A DNA stretch of 64,000 bases from Amaurobius ferox (GCA_951213105.1 OX578146.1:49011275-49075274); one strand, 5' to 3'; shown: positions 48,246 through 59,800, counted from the first letter of the stretch. Translations and numbers: made by a program. The notes: generated by a model from the sequence alone, not told the origin.

Positions 48246-49524
48246 AGAAAGATCAATCATGCATAAAGCATTGATTATGAAACACTTTCCAACTTCAATG
48301 CAATTTCATTTAAACATCTCTAAAATGCGATACATCCCTTGGTAATATTTTAAAAATTATCACAATACTACATTAATTTATTACATGTGAAAACTTAAAA
48401 CTTCATCGAAAAAACTGAACTTCATTCAAATGACGGCATTAAAGTGTAAATTGCCTGGTTTAAACATCTCTGAAATGCTATACATTCCTCGGTAATGTTT
48501 TTAAAATTATCATAATACAACAATAATTTATTATATTTGAAAACTTCAGCGAAAACAACTGAAAATTATTCAAATGATGCCATCGAAATATAACACACCT
48601 AGCTCTCTCTATAAAAGCAGCATTTCATTCATAAAATTTTTTTCCATTCATTTCATTCATCACAACACTATAATAATTTATTTTATTTAAAAACTTAAGA
48701 CCATGGAGGTACAAGTAATTAAACTCTATGCTTAAAACTTCATCGAAAAAATCGTCCTTCTCTCTGTAAAATCAATGAATATTTCATTCATATCAGCTAT
48801 GCAGACTCCATGAGCTAAATAATTTTGCATTAAAGAAATGCAGCAATTCTTATACAACTCATTCTACATATTTTGCTGTTTGCATTTTCCATATGTGAAA
48901 AATAAGAATAATCAAATTTGGATGATCATTTAAACTCAAATATATTGTAATTTCGTTGTTTCAGTATGTAGATGCACAGAATTTAAGCAAAAATAAAGCG
49001 GTTTTAGGATGGGTACAACACTAAATATGAATTAAAGAGAACTTTAAAAATCACGATTTTGACATAAGATGCCATATTTTATTTTGAAGTGGGTCACATG
49101 ATCTCTTCATATAATGGTCACTTGATGGCTTTATAAATGGTGCAATTATTATTTTAATTTTTATTTAAAAAACTACTGAATATATTTTGCTGAAATTTTT
49201 TTTATATATTTTATGGGATAATTTGAATATTTCTTAAAATTTTCGAAGCAATTTGTGAATTTTAAATCCGCTTAAAAAATTAGGTCCCATAGAGTTCAAT
49301 GTATTTCATTTTTTCAACCTGGGTTCAATCCAAAACTAATTGGGTGATATTATTCATTTATATTCCCATAGGTCCCACAGACCGTCTGAACAACATACTA
49401 AAATTTCATTTTGATAAAGTTATTTTTATGGCAGTTATCGTGCTAACGGAGGGACAGACAGAGAGACAGACAGAATGAACAAAGTCATAAACACTTTTCA
49501 TCTTTGTTGTAAAGTGTTAAAAAC
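48246..49524 (-). repeat. 1.25-kb repeat B, minus copy
   Basis: This is the reverse complement of 26027-27283 over its full length, from atcaatcatgcataaagcat to actttacaacaaagatgaaa. The copies differ by scattered substitutions and small indels. They lie on opposite sides of MED23 exon d. Confidence 0.75.
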
Positions 49525-49618
49525 ATAGAGGCTAAATTATAAGGGGATGTAAATACATGGTAATGCTTATTCAAGAAAAAGTGGATGTCTGGGTAATATA
49601 AGATACTAAGGAGAGAAT

Positions 49619-49893
49619 TTAAGTATATTCAACCATTCCAAACTTTTTAACTATACCATTTACTAAATATGCTGGATATTTATATAATTTGCCGGTAATT
49701 TTTAGCATATTACTATGCATGGCATGAAATTTTTTATCTGACAATCTATAAATTCTAAAAAGTTGATTAAGAATAATATTTCTAAACAATTGAATCGAGT
49801 TACAGGAATTAAATGGTAATATTTTATTAATGTTAAAGTTAAAATAGTCTTTTTTATCATATAAATTAGTAACTATCCTATTAGTAGGTTCAA
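49619..49893 (-). pseudogene. possible reverse transcriptase C-terminal fragment
   Basis: A minus-strand frame of about 90 codons ends at TAA (49619-49621). It contains RIVTNLYDKKDYFNF, then LFRNIILNQLFRIYRLSDKK and a hydrophobic-basic end. The NQLFRIYRLS-type motif followed by a helical region resembles the end of the RT domain in Penelope-like or DIRS-like elements. That is a family impression only. There is no start codon at the left border, so it is a fragment. Confidence 0.35.
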
Positions 49894-49914
49894 TATATAT
49901 ATATAGTCAAACCC

Positions 49915-49958
49915 CCTCTCTCTCTCTCTCTGTATATATATATATACATATATATATA
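49915..49958. repeat. (CT)n and (TA)n microsatellites
   Basis: A CT run of about 15 bp is followed by TA-rich sequence that borders the Tigger left end. Confidence 0.85.
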
Positions 49959-50489
49959 CAGTCAAACCCCTCTAAACGGTCACTCCGTTTTTACTGTCAG
50001 TTATAAATTCCCCGGCAGGAAACTCATTCACAATATGCACTTTGAACCCCTGATTAGCTGTCACCCTCAGATACAGACGCGGACACTATTTTAATGATTC
50101 ATTCCATTAGACTAAAACCTCTGTACGGACACAATCAAAATTTGAATTTTCTATACCAAAGATAGATTCTCAGAGAAAATTGCAACTCACCTGAGTAAGA
50201 AAAACACTTGCGCCCAAAACAATGGTCATTCTCTAGGGACATTAAGAGCAAGCAATTCAAAAGGAAGAAAAGGAGTAACGGGAACTCCCCCACCCCTCAG
50301 TCACAGAGGAGTGGGATCCACTTCAAGGGAAAAACTCGACTAAGACCACAAAGGGTACGGAAGTGGAGTGCGCATGGTCGTTAAATTAACATTTAATGCA
50401 TTGCTTTTCGAGAATTTGAAGTCACATCGGCGTTGAGGTCGTAGAGTTCATACTTGTATGTATAGTCACCCTTCTTTTGAAGTGGCCAG

Positions 50490-51963
50490 CATTAGTAATC
50501 ATCGTGCTCTGTCTCTGAAAGATAAAATTAATGTTATTGTTCATAATGAAAAATAAAGTGGGAGTTCGTACCTTCGCGACTAAATTTAATGTAGGAAGAA
50601 CCCAAATATGCTGTATTTTGAAAAAGAAAGAATATTGGTGAAACCAATGGTTGAAAAATGGTAATCAAGAAAGAAAAAATAAATTTCCTAAAACACCTGG
50701 ACTTGCTGTAGATACAGTTGTTTACGATTGGTTTGTTTCTGCAAGAAACAAAAATCTCCCTATTTCCGGGCCAATTCTCCAAGAGAAAGCGAGAGAAGCC
50801 GCAGAAGAGTTAGGATTCACAGACTTCAAAGCCTCAAATGGTTGGCTGGATCGATTTCACGTTCGACATGAAATCGCATTCAGGAAACTGGTCGGCAAAT
50901 CTGCTGATGTCAACAACAGTGTGTGTGAAGATTGGATTGAAAAAATACCAAAAATTATTGAAGGATATTCAGCAAGGGATATCTATAGCATCGATGAAAC
51001 TGGACTGTTCTATCGAGCTCTTCCTGATAAAATGCTTTGCTTAAAAAAAGAACGTTGCAATGGAGGAAAAATTTCTAAAGAGCTATTGACAAAACTGCTG
51101 GGAACAAACATGCAAAGTGAAAAGTTGACCCCTTTGGTGATTGGAAAAGTAGCAAAGCCTCGCTGCTTTAAGGGACTGGATATACATGGCTTACCCGTCA
51201 AATGGCACTCTAATAGGAAAGCATGGATTACTTCTGATATCATGTTGAAATATTTGATAAACTTAGACAAGCACTTCGTGAAGGAAAAAAGAAAAGTCCT
51301 GCTGTTTATGGATAATCCCACGTTCCATCCAACAGACGTTCGCCTGAAAAACATAAAGGTAATTTTCCTTCCCCCTAACACGACAAGCTACTTTTAAAGC
51401 ATTTGATCTGCAAAATGGAAGAAGCTAAATCAGCCACAGAACTATCTAAGTCGATCAACGTTTTAGATGCAGTTGGATGGATAAAATCCACATGGAATAG
51501 TGTAAAAGAAGAAACGATTTCTAACTGTTATCAAAAAGCTGGTTTTAGGGAGTTTGCAACACTTCCAACTGATTCAGATGAAGAATCTAAAAGTTTACGG
51601 AGCTTGATGGAAAAGGCCGGATTCGTGGGCATATCGTCTGAAGAATATGCTCCTATGGATGCAGATGTGATGATAGAAGAAAACAACAGAGAAATATCCG
51701 ATATTGTCAGGGAATTTGCAACAGAATCATCTGAAACGGAAGAAAGTGAGGAAGAAGAAGTCGAGTGTGAAAAGCAAGGAGTCAGCATCAGAAATTACTC
51801 TGAAGTTTTTATAGTGCTAGACGGACTAAAGACATTTTCCTGTAAGCATAATGATGGAAAGGCATTAAATTTAGTCTCACAGCTTAAAATACACTTCGAA
51901 GGAGAAAGACTGATGGCTAAAACCCACCTAACATCAATTGATCAGTTCTTTCCCCGAAAGTAA
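50490..51963 (+). pseudogene. Tigger transposase lacking a catalytic segment
   Basis: The N-terminal helix-turn-helix part (ALSLKDKINVIVHNEK, near 50495) is broken by a stop and frameshift. From 50651 a 248-codon frame runs through the CENP-B-type HTH (LQEKAREAAEELGFTDFKAS, NGWLDRF) into the DDE core, with IYSIDETGLFYRALPD (first Asp) and KVLLFMDNPTFHP (second Asp, the usual DNAPSHP altered). At 51397 it stops after PPNTTSYF. The next frame starts HLICKMEEAKSATEL and continues NVLDAVGWIKSTWNSV to the Glu-rich C-terminus and SIDQFFPRK. The QPLDQG block with the third catalytic Asp is deleted. Confidence 0.92.
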
Positions 51964-52272
51964 ATAAATTCAATATATACTACTGTACGTTTTTAGCATA
52001 TGAGCTTATATGTTGTGAATTTAATTGTTTTTATGAAACAAATGTGCACGTTCGCCACCAAGATCACAGCTGGGGGGGGGGAGTTAACCCCCCAATGAAA
52101 GAAAAATTTAGCACTGAAAAGATACAAAGGTAAAGATCTAATCATGTAATATAAAAACAATGTCCCCCCCCCTCCCCCCAAAATCAAATTTCGGCTACGG
52201 ATTTGTTCGTTACCTTAAAATTGTTTTATGTTCTCAAAAATAGGTATGTTTCAATATGAGGAAGTTAAAATG

Positions 52273-52562
52273 GTTGTTGTTGTTGAAACCCAGACCGTCC
52301 GACCTATCAGAAAGGTGTAAGGTAACAGTTTGGACGGTCGGGAAGTGCCACCCAATTTAGACCGGAACCCAGTGGGGGAGGCATCCACAGGGACCGTACC
52401 CTCCTTCCCCTACCACCAACCTCTCGGAAGGACTTTCGGACCCACATGTTTAACGTGATCGTACTCCGCATGAACACGGCGGCAGTTTTGGCAGTGGCTG
52501 GAATCGAACCCAGGCCAACCGAGTGCAACTCCAGCGCACTAACCAATGGGCTACCGCGCCCC
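52273..52562 (-). mobile_element. tRNA-derived SINE, copy 2
   Basis: It is the reverse complement of copies 1 and 3, with box A and box B at its right side (about 52505-52550) and a CAA-type tail (gttgttgttg on the plus strand). taaaatg target-site duplications lie at 52266-52272 and 52563-52569. It sits inside the Tigger element and is thus younger. Confidence 0.92.
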
Positions 52563-52696
52563 TAAAATGATTGATGTGTAATATTTGATCTAATTTAGAA
52601 CGATCCTCTTTTACGGTCACCCCTCATTTACGGAAAAAATTTTCTGTCCAGAAAGTGACCGTAAATGAGAGGTTCGACTGTATATATATATATATA

Positions 52697-54008
52697 AGGT
52701 AGGATCAAAAAGTTCGGAGACTGTGCTGATATCTCCAACCCTGACTGGAGGAGAGGGGAGCTATTTTACCTTGGCATAGAGGCACATGTGATGCGAGATG
52801 TGAAAAGGAAGAAGCAGGTCCACAGTGCAGGGTTTTTCCAGACAATGCGTGTCAGTGAACTGTAGTCGTTTGCGTTCATCAAAAATGGAAATGGAATTTG
52901 AAGAACTACGTGCGAATATCAAATTTTGCCAACATTTGGAGAAATCGCCGACAAAAACATTGCACATGTTGCAGAAGATGTACGGTGAGAGAGTAATGTG
53001 TCATGCGAAGATGTTTTCATGGCCCTCCCGATTCACGGACAGCCATGAATTCGTAGAAGACAATCTGCAGACTGGGCAGCTGTCAACATCAATTACGAGG
53101 ACAACATTCAAAAGTTGGTGGAAATTGTGCATGCTGACGAACGTCAAACCATCAACGTTATTGCTAAAAAAGCAGGAATTTCGTACGGGAGCTGCCAAAC
53201 TATCCTGATGGACAAACTGAACATGCATCGTGTGTGTCAACACATTGTACCAAAAATGCTAACCGAAGATCAGTGTGATGAGCACATGCAGATCTGTGGA
53301 GATCTGATTGATGTTGCTGACAAAGATCTGACATTCCTTTCAAAAATTATCAACGGTGATGAGACGTGACTTTTCTTGTATGACCCACAAACGAAGCGGC
53401 AGTTCTCACAGTGGAAGTCACCATTGTCACCAAGTCAAAATAGTTCCGTTTGGACCATTCAAAGAAGAAGGTAATGCTGGATGTGTTTTTTGACCAGAAG
53501 GACTTGATGCATTACGAGTTCATACCGGAAGGGGCAACAGTGAACAAAGAGAGGTATACACAAATCCTGGTTCGTCTCCATGATGCTATCCGCTGGAAAT
53601 GCCCAGAACTCTGGAAAAGCAAGGATTGGGTGCTGCAACATGACAATGCCCCTGCACATCGGTCTTTTATGGTGCAGTCAGCACTGGCCAAACATGGAAC
53701 ATCAATCCTTCCACACCCTCCCTACTCATCCAATCTCGCCCCATGCGATTTTTACCTGTTCCCCCATCTCAAAAATGAACTCAAAGGACACTGTTTTAAG
53801 AGTGCATCTGAGGTTGAGGAAGCTGCGACGGCCGCACTGAAGACCATCTCATCCAAAGGCTTCCAGGAGTTTTCAGCAACTGTACTCGTGCTGGCAGAAA
53901 TACATAGCTTAAGAGGGGGAGTACTTTGAAGGTGGTTGTGTGTAACACATGATATCAATAAATCATATCTGTCAAGTAAGCCAGTCTCCGAATTTTTTGA
54001 TCCTACCT
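52697..54008 (+). mobile_element. mariner transposon
   Basis: Terminal inverted repeats of 28 bp, aggtaggatcaaaaagttcg... and ...gaattttttgatcctacct, differ at one position. TA precedes the left end. The transposase between them is nearly full length but broken. The total of about 1.3 kb is the usual mariner size. Confidence 0.95.
52885..53929 (+). pseudogene. mariner transposase, broken
   Basis: The N-terminal HTH part reads LRANIKFCQHLEKSPTKTLH, then FVEDNLQTGQLSTS. A frameshift near 53100 leads to KLVEIVHADERQTINVIAKK and PKMLTEDQ. The DD34D catalytic set is visible: INGDET (53350), HDNAPAHRS (53640) and NLAPCDFYLFPHLKNELKGH (53740). After GDET a TGA replaces the usual Trp codon. Another frameshift lies near 53430. 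The C-terminus ends at 53929. It is otherwise complete, so inactivation may be fairly recent. Confidence 0.94.
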
Positions 54009-54290
54009 TGTATAATACTAAAATCAATTTTCAAGGTAAGATATTTGAGGGAGATCACGGCGCATAGATAGAAACATATATAGATATAACATCATATTTT
54101 AATATTAAAATAGTGTGATCCCATGATGCAAATTAACACTAACAAAGAAATAGAATATAAGTATGTTCTAAGTTTCTTTGAAGAGTCTTAGTCAACTTAA
54201 ATATTTGAAAGAGGTGTTTCCTTAATTAAAATATTTCAAGTTAATTTTTGACTTGTAGAAATTAATTATCAGTGTTTTTGTGTTCTGCAG

Positions 54291-54411
54291 GTTGCTGAAA
54301 GAAAAGTTTAAACCAGCAGTGAAAACTGAAGAACAATTTTTATTTTTGTGTCATTTAGTTGCACCATTCTTACAACGGTTTCATATTGATAGAACAAGAT
54401 ATGCTATGGAG
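54291..54411 (+). CDS. MED23: MED23 exon e
   Basis: This 121-nt exon follows tgttctgcag and completes a split Gln codon with its first G. It encodes LLKEKFKPAVKTEEQFLFL, then CHLVAPFLQRF, then DRTRYAME, and stops at a gtaatg donor in phase 0. The match to animal MED23 is the VKTE.QLL..YHLVGPFLQRF..ERTR block. An 84-bp intron separates it from exon f, while the intron on its left is about 14 kb. Confidence 0.97.
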
Positions 54412-54495
54412 GTAATGCATTGTTTTTAAATAATACTTGTGAGTAAAGTTTTTTAATTTAATTTTAATACTTTAATTTTATTGAATTTTATTTAG

Positions 54496-54581
54496 ATCAC
54501 TGTGGAATTGTATGAAATGCTGGAAGCTGTTGACAAAAACTGTGAACAATTACGATACATTGACTCTGTGTGTGACTTATT
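54496..54581 (+). CDS. MED23: MED23 exon f
   Basis: This 86-nt exon follows gaattttatttag and ends TTATT before the donor gtatcc, leaving two bases (TT) of a Leu codon. It encodes ITVELYEMLEAVDKNCEQLR and then YIDSVCDL. Animal MED23 has a YDML..VD......L.YMD.ICDFLYH stretch here. The reading frame stays open past the donor for about 60 codons, but homology ends at the donor and resumes exactly in exon g. Confidence 0.95.
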
Positions 54582-56732
54582 GTATCCTTTTGAAAAAAGT
54601 TCTTTTATTGCCAATTATTGGTGCTGCTGCATTTACAGAATTGTCAAAATTGATTATGACAGCATTTCCCAATTTATAGTGCATGCACTGACTACCACCC
54701 CTTTGTATACCTATAGTGGTATGCAAAGTAGTCATAGAGGGTATGCGAAAAAGTTTTAGTAATGGTAGATACACGAATTTATAGAATTTTTAACTTTTTA
54801 AATATTTGGAAACATGGTATACTTTTTATGAAATTAGACAGTGTAGGTGTACTCAAATTATAAAAGATTGGAAATTGCTGATCTATAGTATTTATTCATA
54901 TATACTTTTCCTAGCTTAGAATATGCTTTTGTTAATAGATTTTGTAGTCTATGTATATGGATACAACATCTCTTCAAAAATTGTACAATTTAAAAAAATA
55001 TTTTGAGGGAATATTTCAATTTTTAAACATCAGAGTTTTATTTATTTTCAATTTGATCGGTTCAAAGAAAGTCCCTCAAATTTTGAACATTTCTTTTGTT
55101 AATAAAATGAAAATCTTAAAAAAATTTGACATGTAATAAATAGTAAGTTTATATGTAATTCTATATATTTAATTAAGCAAATGATAAAATTGCAAGAGAA
55201 AATGAAAAGCAGTGAACAAATAAAGAAATAATTATTCTTATTGTTATAAAATAAGTTCAAGTGTAATAAGTACCGTTAACCGGAAATCAATTGACAACTG
55301 TAGGACTTATTATGAGCATATTAGAAATTTTCAATTCCCCACTGTGAGTCATATCTAAAAAATATGGAGTTTCTTTATATGACAGTTACAAAAAAGCATA
55401 TTTATTTTCATTGAGGTCAAATTGTAAGAAGACTCCAATTTTTATTATTTTATCCCCAAATTAAAATTTGTTAGTTCATTTGGAACTTCTATCAAAATTT
55501 ACTTTCAGGGTGATGCAGGAAGGTCTAAAAAGCTTTGATACAGAAAATAAAAATCATTGAAAGACAACCTGAAAAAAATGACAACCTGAAAGTGTTTATG
55601 CAGGACTGTCCTTCATTTGCTAAGGCACCTTTTAAAAATTTTACAATAAAAAATATAGTGAAGTCTCTAAAAAACATTTTAGAAGTTATATGTAAATGCT
55701 AGAAAATTTCTTCAGATTTCTGATATATTTTAATGCTAGCAGATATACCCAGTGTTACTCATCATTTAAAATTTATCCAAATTCTGATATTCTAAATCAT
55801 ACAGTTCTTGAAAAAAAAAAATCCTTAAAAAATATCTAATTTTTATGACATTTTGTTCTTATTTGCTACATCTATCTTGTGATGTTGCCATAGTAATAAG
55901 AAATAGATATATTCATATTATTTTGTATAGTAAACGTAATCCAGTTTGTTACCATAAAATGTTCTCTTTTATGTTAACCTATTGAGAGCCATCAGTGTAC
56001 AAATATATGCAATGAAGTCTGTATTGAGTACCATTAGTATATGGTATATATCCCAGGAAAATGATGTGCCCCAGGTTAAATCATGAAATGTTGCATTATT
56101 AGGTGGTAAAAATTGTGGTAAAGAGTATGAGATAATGCTTGACATCAATGAGTCTTGGTCTTCTATTTTCTAATGAAGAGTGCCCCTAAAATTTTTGGGG
56201 CCTGAACACTTAAATTCTGGAATGAGATTTAAAACTGGATATATACAATATGAAAAGTGCTATGATATTGCTAAACATTGAAGGACGTCTGATAAAGGTT
56301 AGGTCCATCATCCCTAAGAAACGAAAAGTGTTGGTAGTAGATCATAAAACAAATCGATATTTACAAATTTAATCAATAAATCTGTATTTATCCAAATCAA
56401 GTGAAGTTAATTCACATAATTAAATTTTGAAAGTTAATTACTTATGAATAAAATATCATCCAAGGGTACTTGAAACTAGTCTAGTATTTACCTACAGTGA
56501 AAGTGTAATTCAATACTTCTGATATTGTTAAAATCCTAAGCTTCAATCAAACCATTGGTGTGGCATGGGTATGACAAAAGCGGGTGATGGATTTTTTAAC
56601 AGTATTCCTTTTAGGCATACACCTGGGGGGTGGGGGAAACCTCTGGAGATAATAACCTCATAGAAACATTTATGCTACCCAGTGAAATGTTAATAAATTC
56701 AGGCTATAATGAAACAAAACGTTTTGCTTCAG
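54582..56732. other. MED23 intron 6, first part
   Basis: AT-rich, with no recognisable element. The frame read through the exon f donor ends at 54757 and is not conserved. Confidence 0.5.
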
Positions 56733-56877
56733 ATGCTACAGATTTGGAACAGAACAGGTTCAATTTGAACTAAGGAAGTTGTTATCTGTGTGCGATTGGA
56801 CTTTAGAAATTCTCAAGAGGCTCGTCGACAAAAGAGCCAAATTGAAAATCAAAACAGAGAAAAGCACTAAGCTGAAT
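56733..56877 (+). CDS. orphan exon-like ORF in MED23 intron 6
   Basis: An acceptor (gttttgcttcag) precedes 145 bases open in one frame (one base plus 48 codons) and a gtaagc donor in phase 0. The translation is CYRFGTEQVQFELRKLLSVC, then DWTLEILKRLVDKRAKLKIK. I do not recognise it. Its start phase matches the end of MED23 exon f (TT plus A gives Leu). If it were included, however, exon g would be read out of frame and stop after three codons (ISY, then TAA). It could be a cassette exon, an exon of a nested gene, or a stray copy from another gene. Confidence 0.4.
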
Positions 56878-58240
56878 GTAAGCATTTTTCTCAGTAGAGA
56901 AAACAACTCCCTGGGTCCACTACTGTATCCGATTCATTCAAAATAATAATTATAGACAATTTGCATGTTAAGCTTTATATTTTAACCTAGTTTCTGTTTA
57001 CTTTGACAGCATTTATATAATTTTTACTTTTTTTTCATTATGCTGAAAAATTGTATTCTTTTAATTGTGTCATCCTGTTAAACACTCCAAGAACACATTA
57101 GGTCTATCAATAGTAAAATGCCCCTACTCAGTCGAATAAAAGTGATTGCAATGTCCCTAGTTGAGAATTTAAAAAGTTGAGATAATAAACTAGACCAACA
57201 AAAGTAGATAGATGAAAGAAGCCAATTAAAATTTGTAAAATATTGTGAAATGAGTAAAAATCGACACCAGGAACAAAAGAAACATGTATATGGAAGACAG
57301 TAAATACCTGTCATAAAGTTGTATCATCTAGTTCTCTAATGCTGTTACACCTACAATTCTTATTAAGGTATGCAGTAATATTCTTTCTGGAATTCAAATT
57401 TGCATTACTTCTGACAGAGGGGATTTTGAACAGACTCTGCTCTAAATTTCAGTTCATGCAAATGTTATTTATTGTATGATTCCTGAATAGGACAGAAAAT
57501 CGCCAGTAATCCTATTGTGTCAAATATATGCCTTCTGTAACAGCTTTATGGTCAATTCCTACTTATTAGATAATGCTCTACAATTTTGTAATTGGCTTTT
57601 TTGTCTATTTTGCTTTGTTGCTGAGTTCATAATCCCATTTTTTTTTCTGCTAGGGTTACTGCAATCACTTTTATTTCATTGGGCATGGTCACTTTACTAT
57701 AGATACTTAATGTGTATATTCATTGGCCTCTCCTTACCAAGTTATTGGTGCCTAAGAGAATATTTTATCTCCAGCTGCTCGTTTAATTTCCCCCATATTA
57801 ACCTATGGAAAACAGTCCTTAGCCTCTTGTTCGTTTAGTTTATAGGATATTTTTCCTGCTATTTTTTGCCAATAGGAAGGTAGTGCGTTTTTAAAAATCT
57901 ATAAAATAATTAGACATAATAATACATTTTACCAATTTAAAAAAAAAAAAAAACCTTTCTCTTTTCAGCATCTATGTTTAGATAAAAACAGTGGGGAAAA
58001 TCCTAAAAATAAACAAGCTAGAGGTTAGGGCAATGATTCCCAGCCAGGACTCTGCGAGCTTATGCTAGGGGATCAGTGAGGATTTGCAAAACCTTGTGAT
58101 ATACAACTTGACACATTTTATGTAATTGAGTAAAAAAAAATTTTAATTATTAAGGTATTTATGTCATGTATTAATAAAATAATGAAACATTTTGAAAGTT
58201 TAACTTGACTCACAATATTCACCGGATAGTTGAAATTTAA
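56878..58240. other. MED23 intron 6, middle part
   Basis: No element recognised. An A run lies at about 57938-57953. The 107-codon frame at 57515 is hydrophobic low-complexity and has no support. Confidence 0.5.
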
Positions 58241-58288
58241 CCAGCAATAGGTTTACTTGGGAAGTGAAATTTTGGAAGAATGCTCCCA

Positions 58289-58380
58289 TTGCAGATACCA
58301 GTATCCATGGACCAGTTTCATACCCATTATATGAACACATAATAAGCACGAAACTGGTCCATGGATATTGGTATCTGCAA
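58289..58380. repeat. intronic hairpin, 31-nt arms
   Basis: Left arm ttgcagataccagtatccat... (58289-58319) and right arm (58350-58380) pair at 30 of 31 positions around a 30-nt loop. Weaker pairing continues about 20 nt outward. A decayed relative lies at 43441-43522, so it is probably a foldback MITE. It could also fold like a microRNA precursor if transcribed. Confidence 0.8.
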
Positions 58381-59800
58381 AGGGAGTATTTTCTGAATTT
58401 TGGGAATGCCCTATGTAGGTTTTGTGTTTGTAAAGAGAAATTTTGTTGTAGCAACAGGGAATTCAGTTTGCAGTAATAAGCATTACCAGCATCCACCAAC
58501 TACCATAGAGTTGCCCGATAAAATTTTTGAATAAACCAAACAATAATGGAAACATATCAAACCAGTTAAAATATAGTTTTCTTGATAATATTACATGAAA
58601 ATGTGAATGTATGATATAACAATAAAATGTAATTTTTTGTTGTTGTTGTTAACAATTTTATAAAAAACAATTATATTAATACAACATCTTTACAAAATAT
58701 AGAACAATGTTTGTTTATAGCTAGTATACAGTATCCAAATTTTTGAAACCGAATTTGAGGACAAAGCAGCTTGGTGTCCCCAAATCAAGGATTCAGTTAG
58801 GGACATAAATTTGACTACTTTTGGGGACATAAATTTCAGAAGTAAACACATTTTCACTTACCATAGTGTATACCTTTAAACAGACAAGATTAAGTCTTTT
58901 TACTTTCTCTGCAATACATGGTAATGTATAGGGAAAGTATTGGAATCATGTCGAAAATCACAACTCAAGTTTTCAACGGATCTACACGTTTTTGGACATC
59001 TAGAACACGAAAACACTATTTTTAGTGTGATGTCTATGTGCGTGTCTGTCTGTCTATGTGCAATGTATGTATCCACTCTAACTCAAGAACTAATGGACTG
59101 AATTTCATAAAATTTGGTAGGTAAGTCACTTGTGTGAGACCCTGGTGCGGATTAGGTTTTGGTCTGATTCGGGAAAAAACAACCAGTCTTCTTTTTCAAA
59201 ATGACCTGCAAAAATTGCTGTATCCACTTTAGCTGAAGAACTAATACATCAAATCTTACAAAATTTGGTAGATAAGTCACTTGTGGGTTACCCTGGTGCT
59301 GATTAGATTTCGGTACGATTCGGAAATAAATAACCTGCCTCTTTTTTTTGAAATGACCCACAAAAATCATCAAAATCTAAAATAAAAAATTACATATGCT
59401 CAAATATATCAATTAAATGCTTGTTTTATCTGTAATTACATTTGTTACAATGAAAAGCATAAGACCAACCCCATTACATTAGGGCTAGCTGTTCTCGAGA
59501 TATTTTAGTTATTTCGCATTTTCACTATTCCACCTTTGAAAAAGTCCAGTTACCAACTGAGAATGAAAATTAAATTGAAAGTACAAATTCAGTGTCATTT
59601 TAAATAATTGTGGACTTTATTTTGTGCAGTTAAATGCAATATATAATGAATTATTGAAGAAATAAAGAGAACATGAATGTGAGTCTGCAGGGAAAGTTAT
59701 GTGCTGTCAATATCAGATTTTTTAAGTTGGGAAAAGCAGAAATTATCAAGACATGCATTTAACTGGCTAATATAACATTACAGGTGTCATTGTGAATAAT
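58381..59800. other. MED23 intron 6, right part; short direct repeats
   Basis: A block near 59070-59180 (actctaactcaagaactaat, aaatttggtag(g/a)taagtca) recurs at 59225-59345, a two-copy tandem repeat of about 155 bp. No gene is seen. Confidence 0.5.

Larger units (their letters stand above)
49959..52680 (+). mobile_element. pogo/Tigger-type transposon
   Basis: The left end cagtcaaacccctctaaacg and the right end gtaaatgagaggttcgactg are imperfect inverted repeats, each bordered by TA. The 2.72-kb element holds a mostly readable transposase and a SINE inserted near its right end (52273-52562). It lies in MED23 intron 4, in sense orientation, and abuts a mariner 16 bp to the right. Confidence 0.92.

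Noticed and set aside
51010..51381. 123-codon minus-strand ORF
   Set aside because: It is the antisense shadow of the Tigger transposase.
52307..52546. 79-codon minus-strand ORF and its 85-codon relative at 59885-60142
   Set aside because: Both lie entirely within SINE copies and arise from the SINE body, not from a gene.
54582..54759. Extension of MED23 exon f past its donor in the open frame
   Set aside because: Homology to MED23 ends exactly at the gtatcc donor and resumes in phase at exon g.
57515..57838. 107-codon ORF resembling a membrane protein
   Set aside because: AT-rich sequence readily gives Leu/Phe/Cys-rich frames. There are no splice or family signals.
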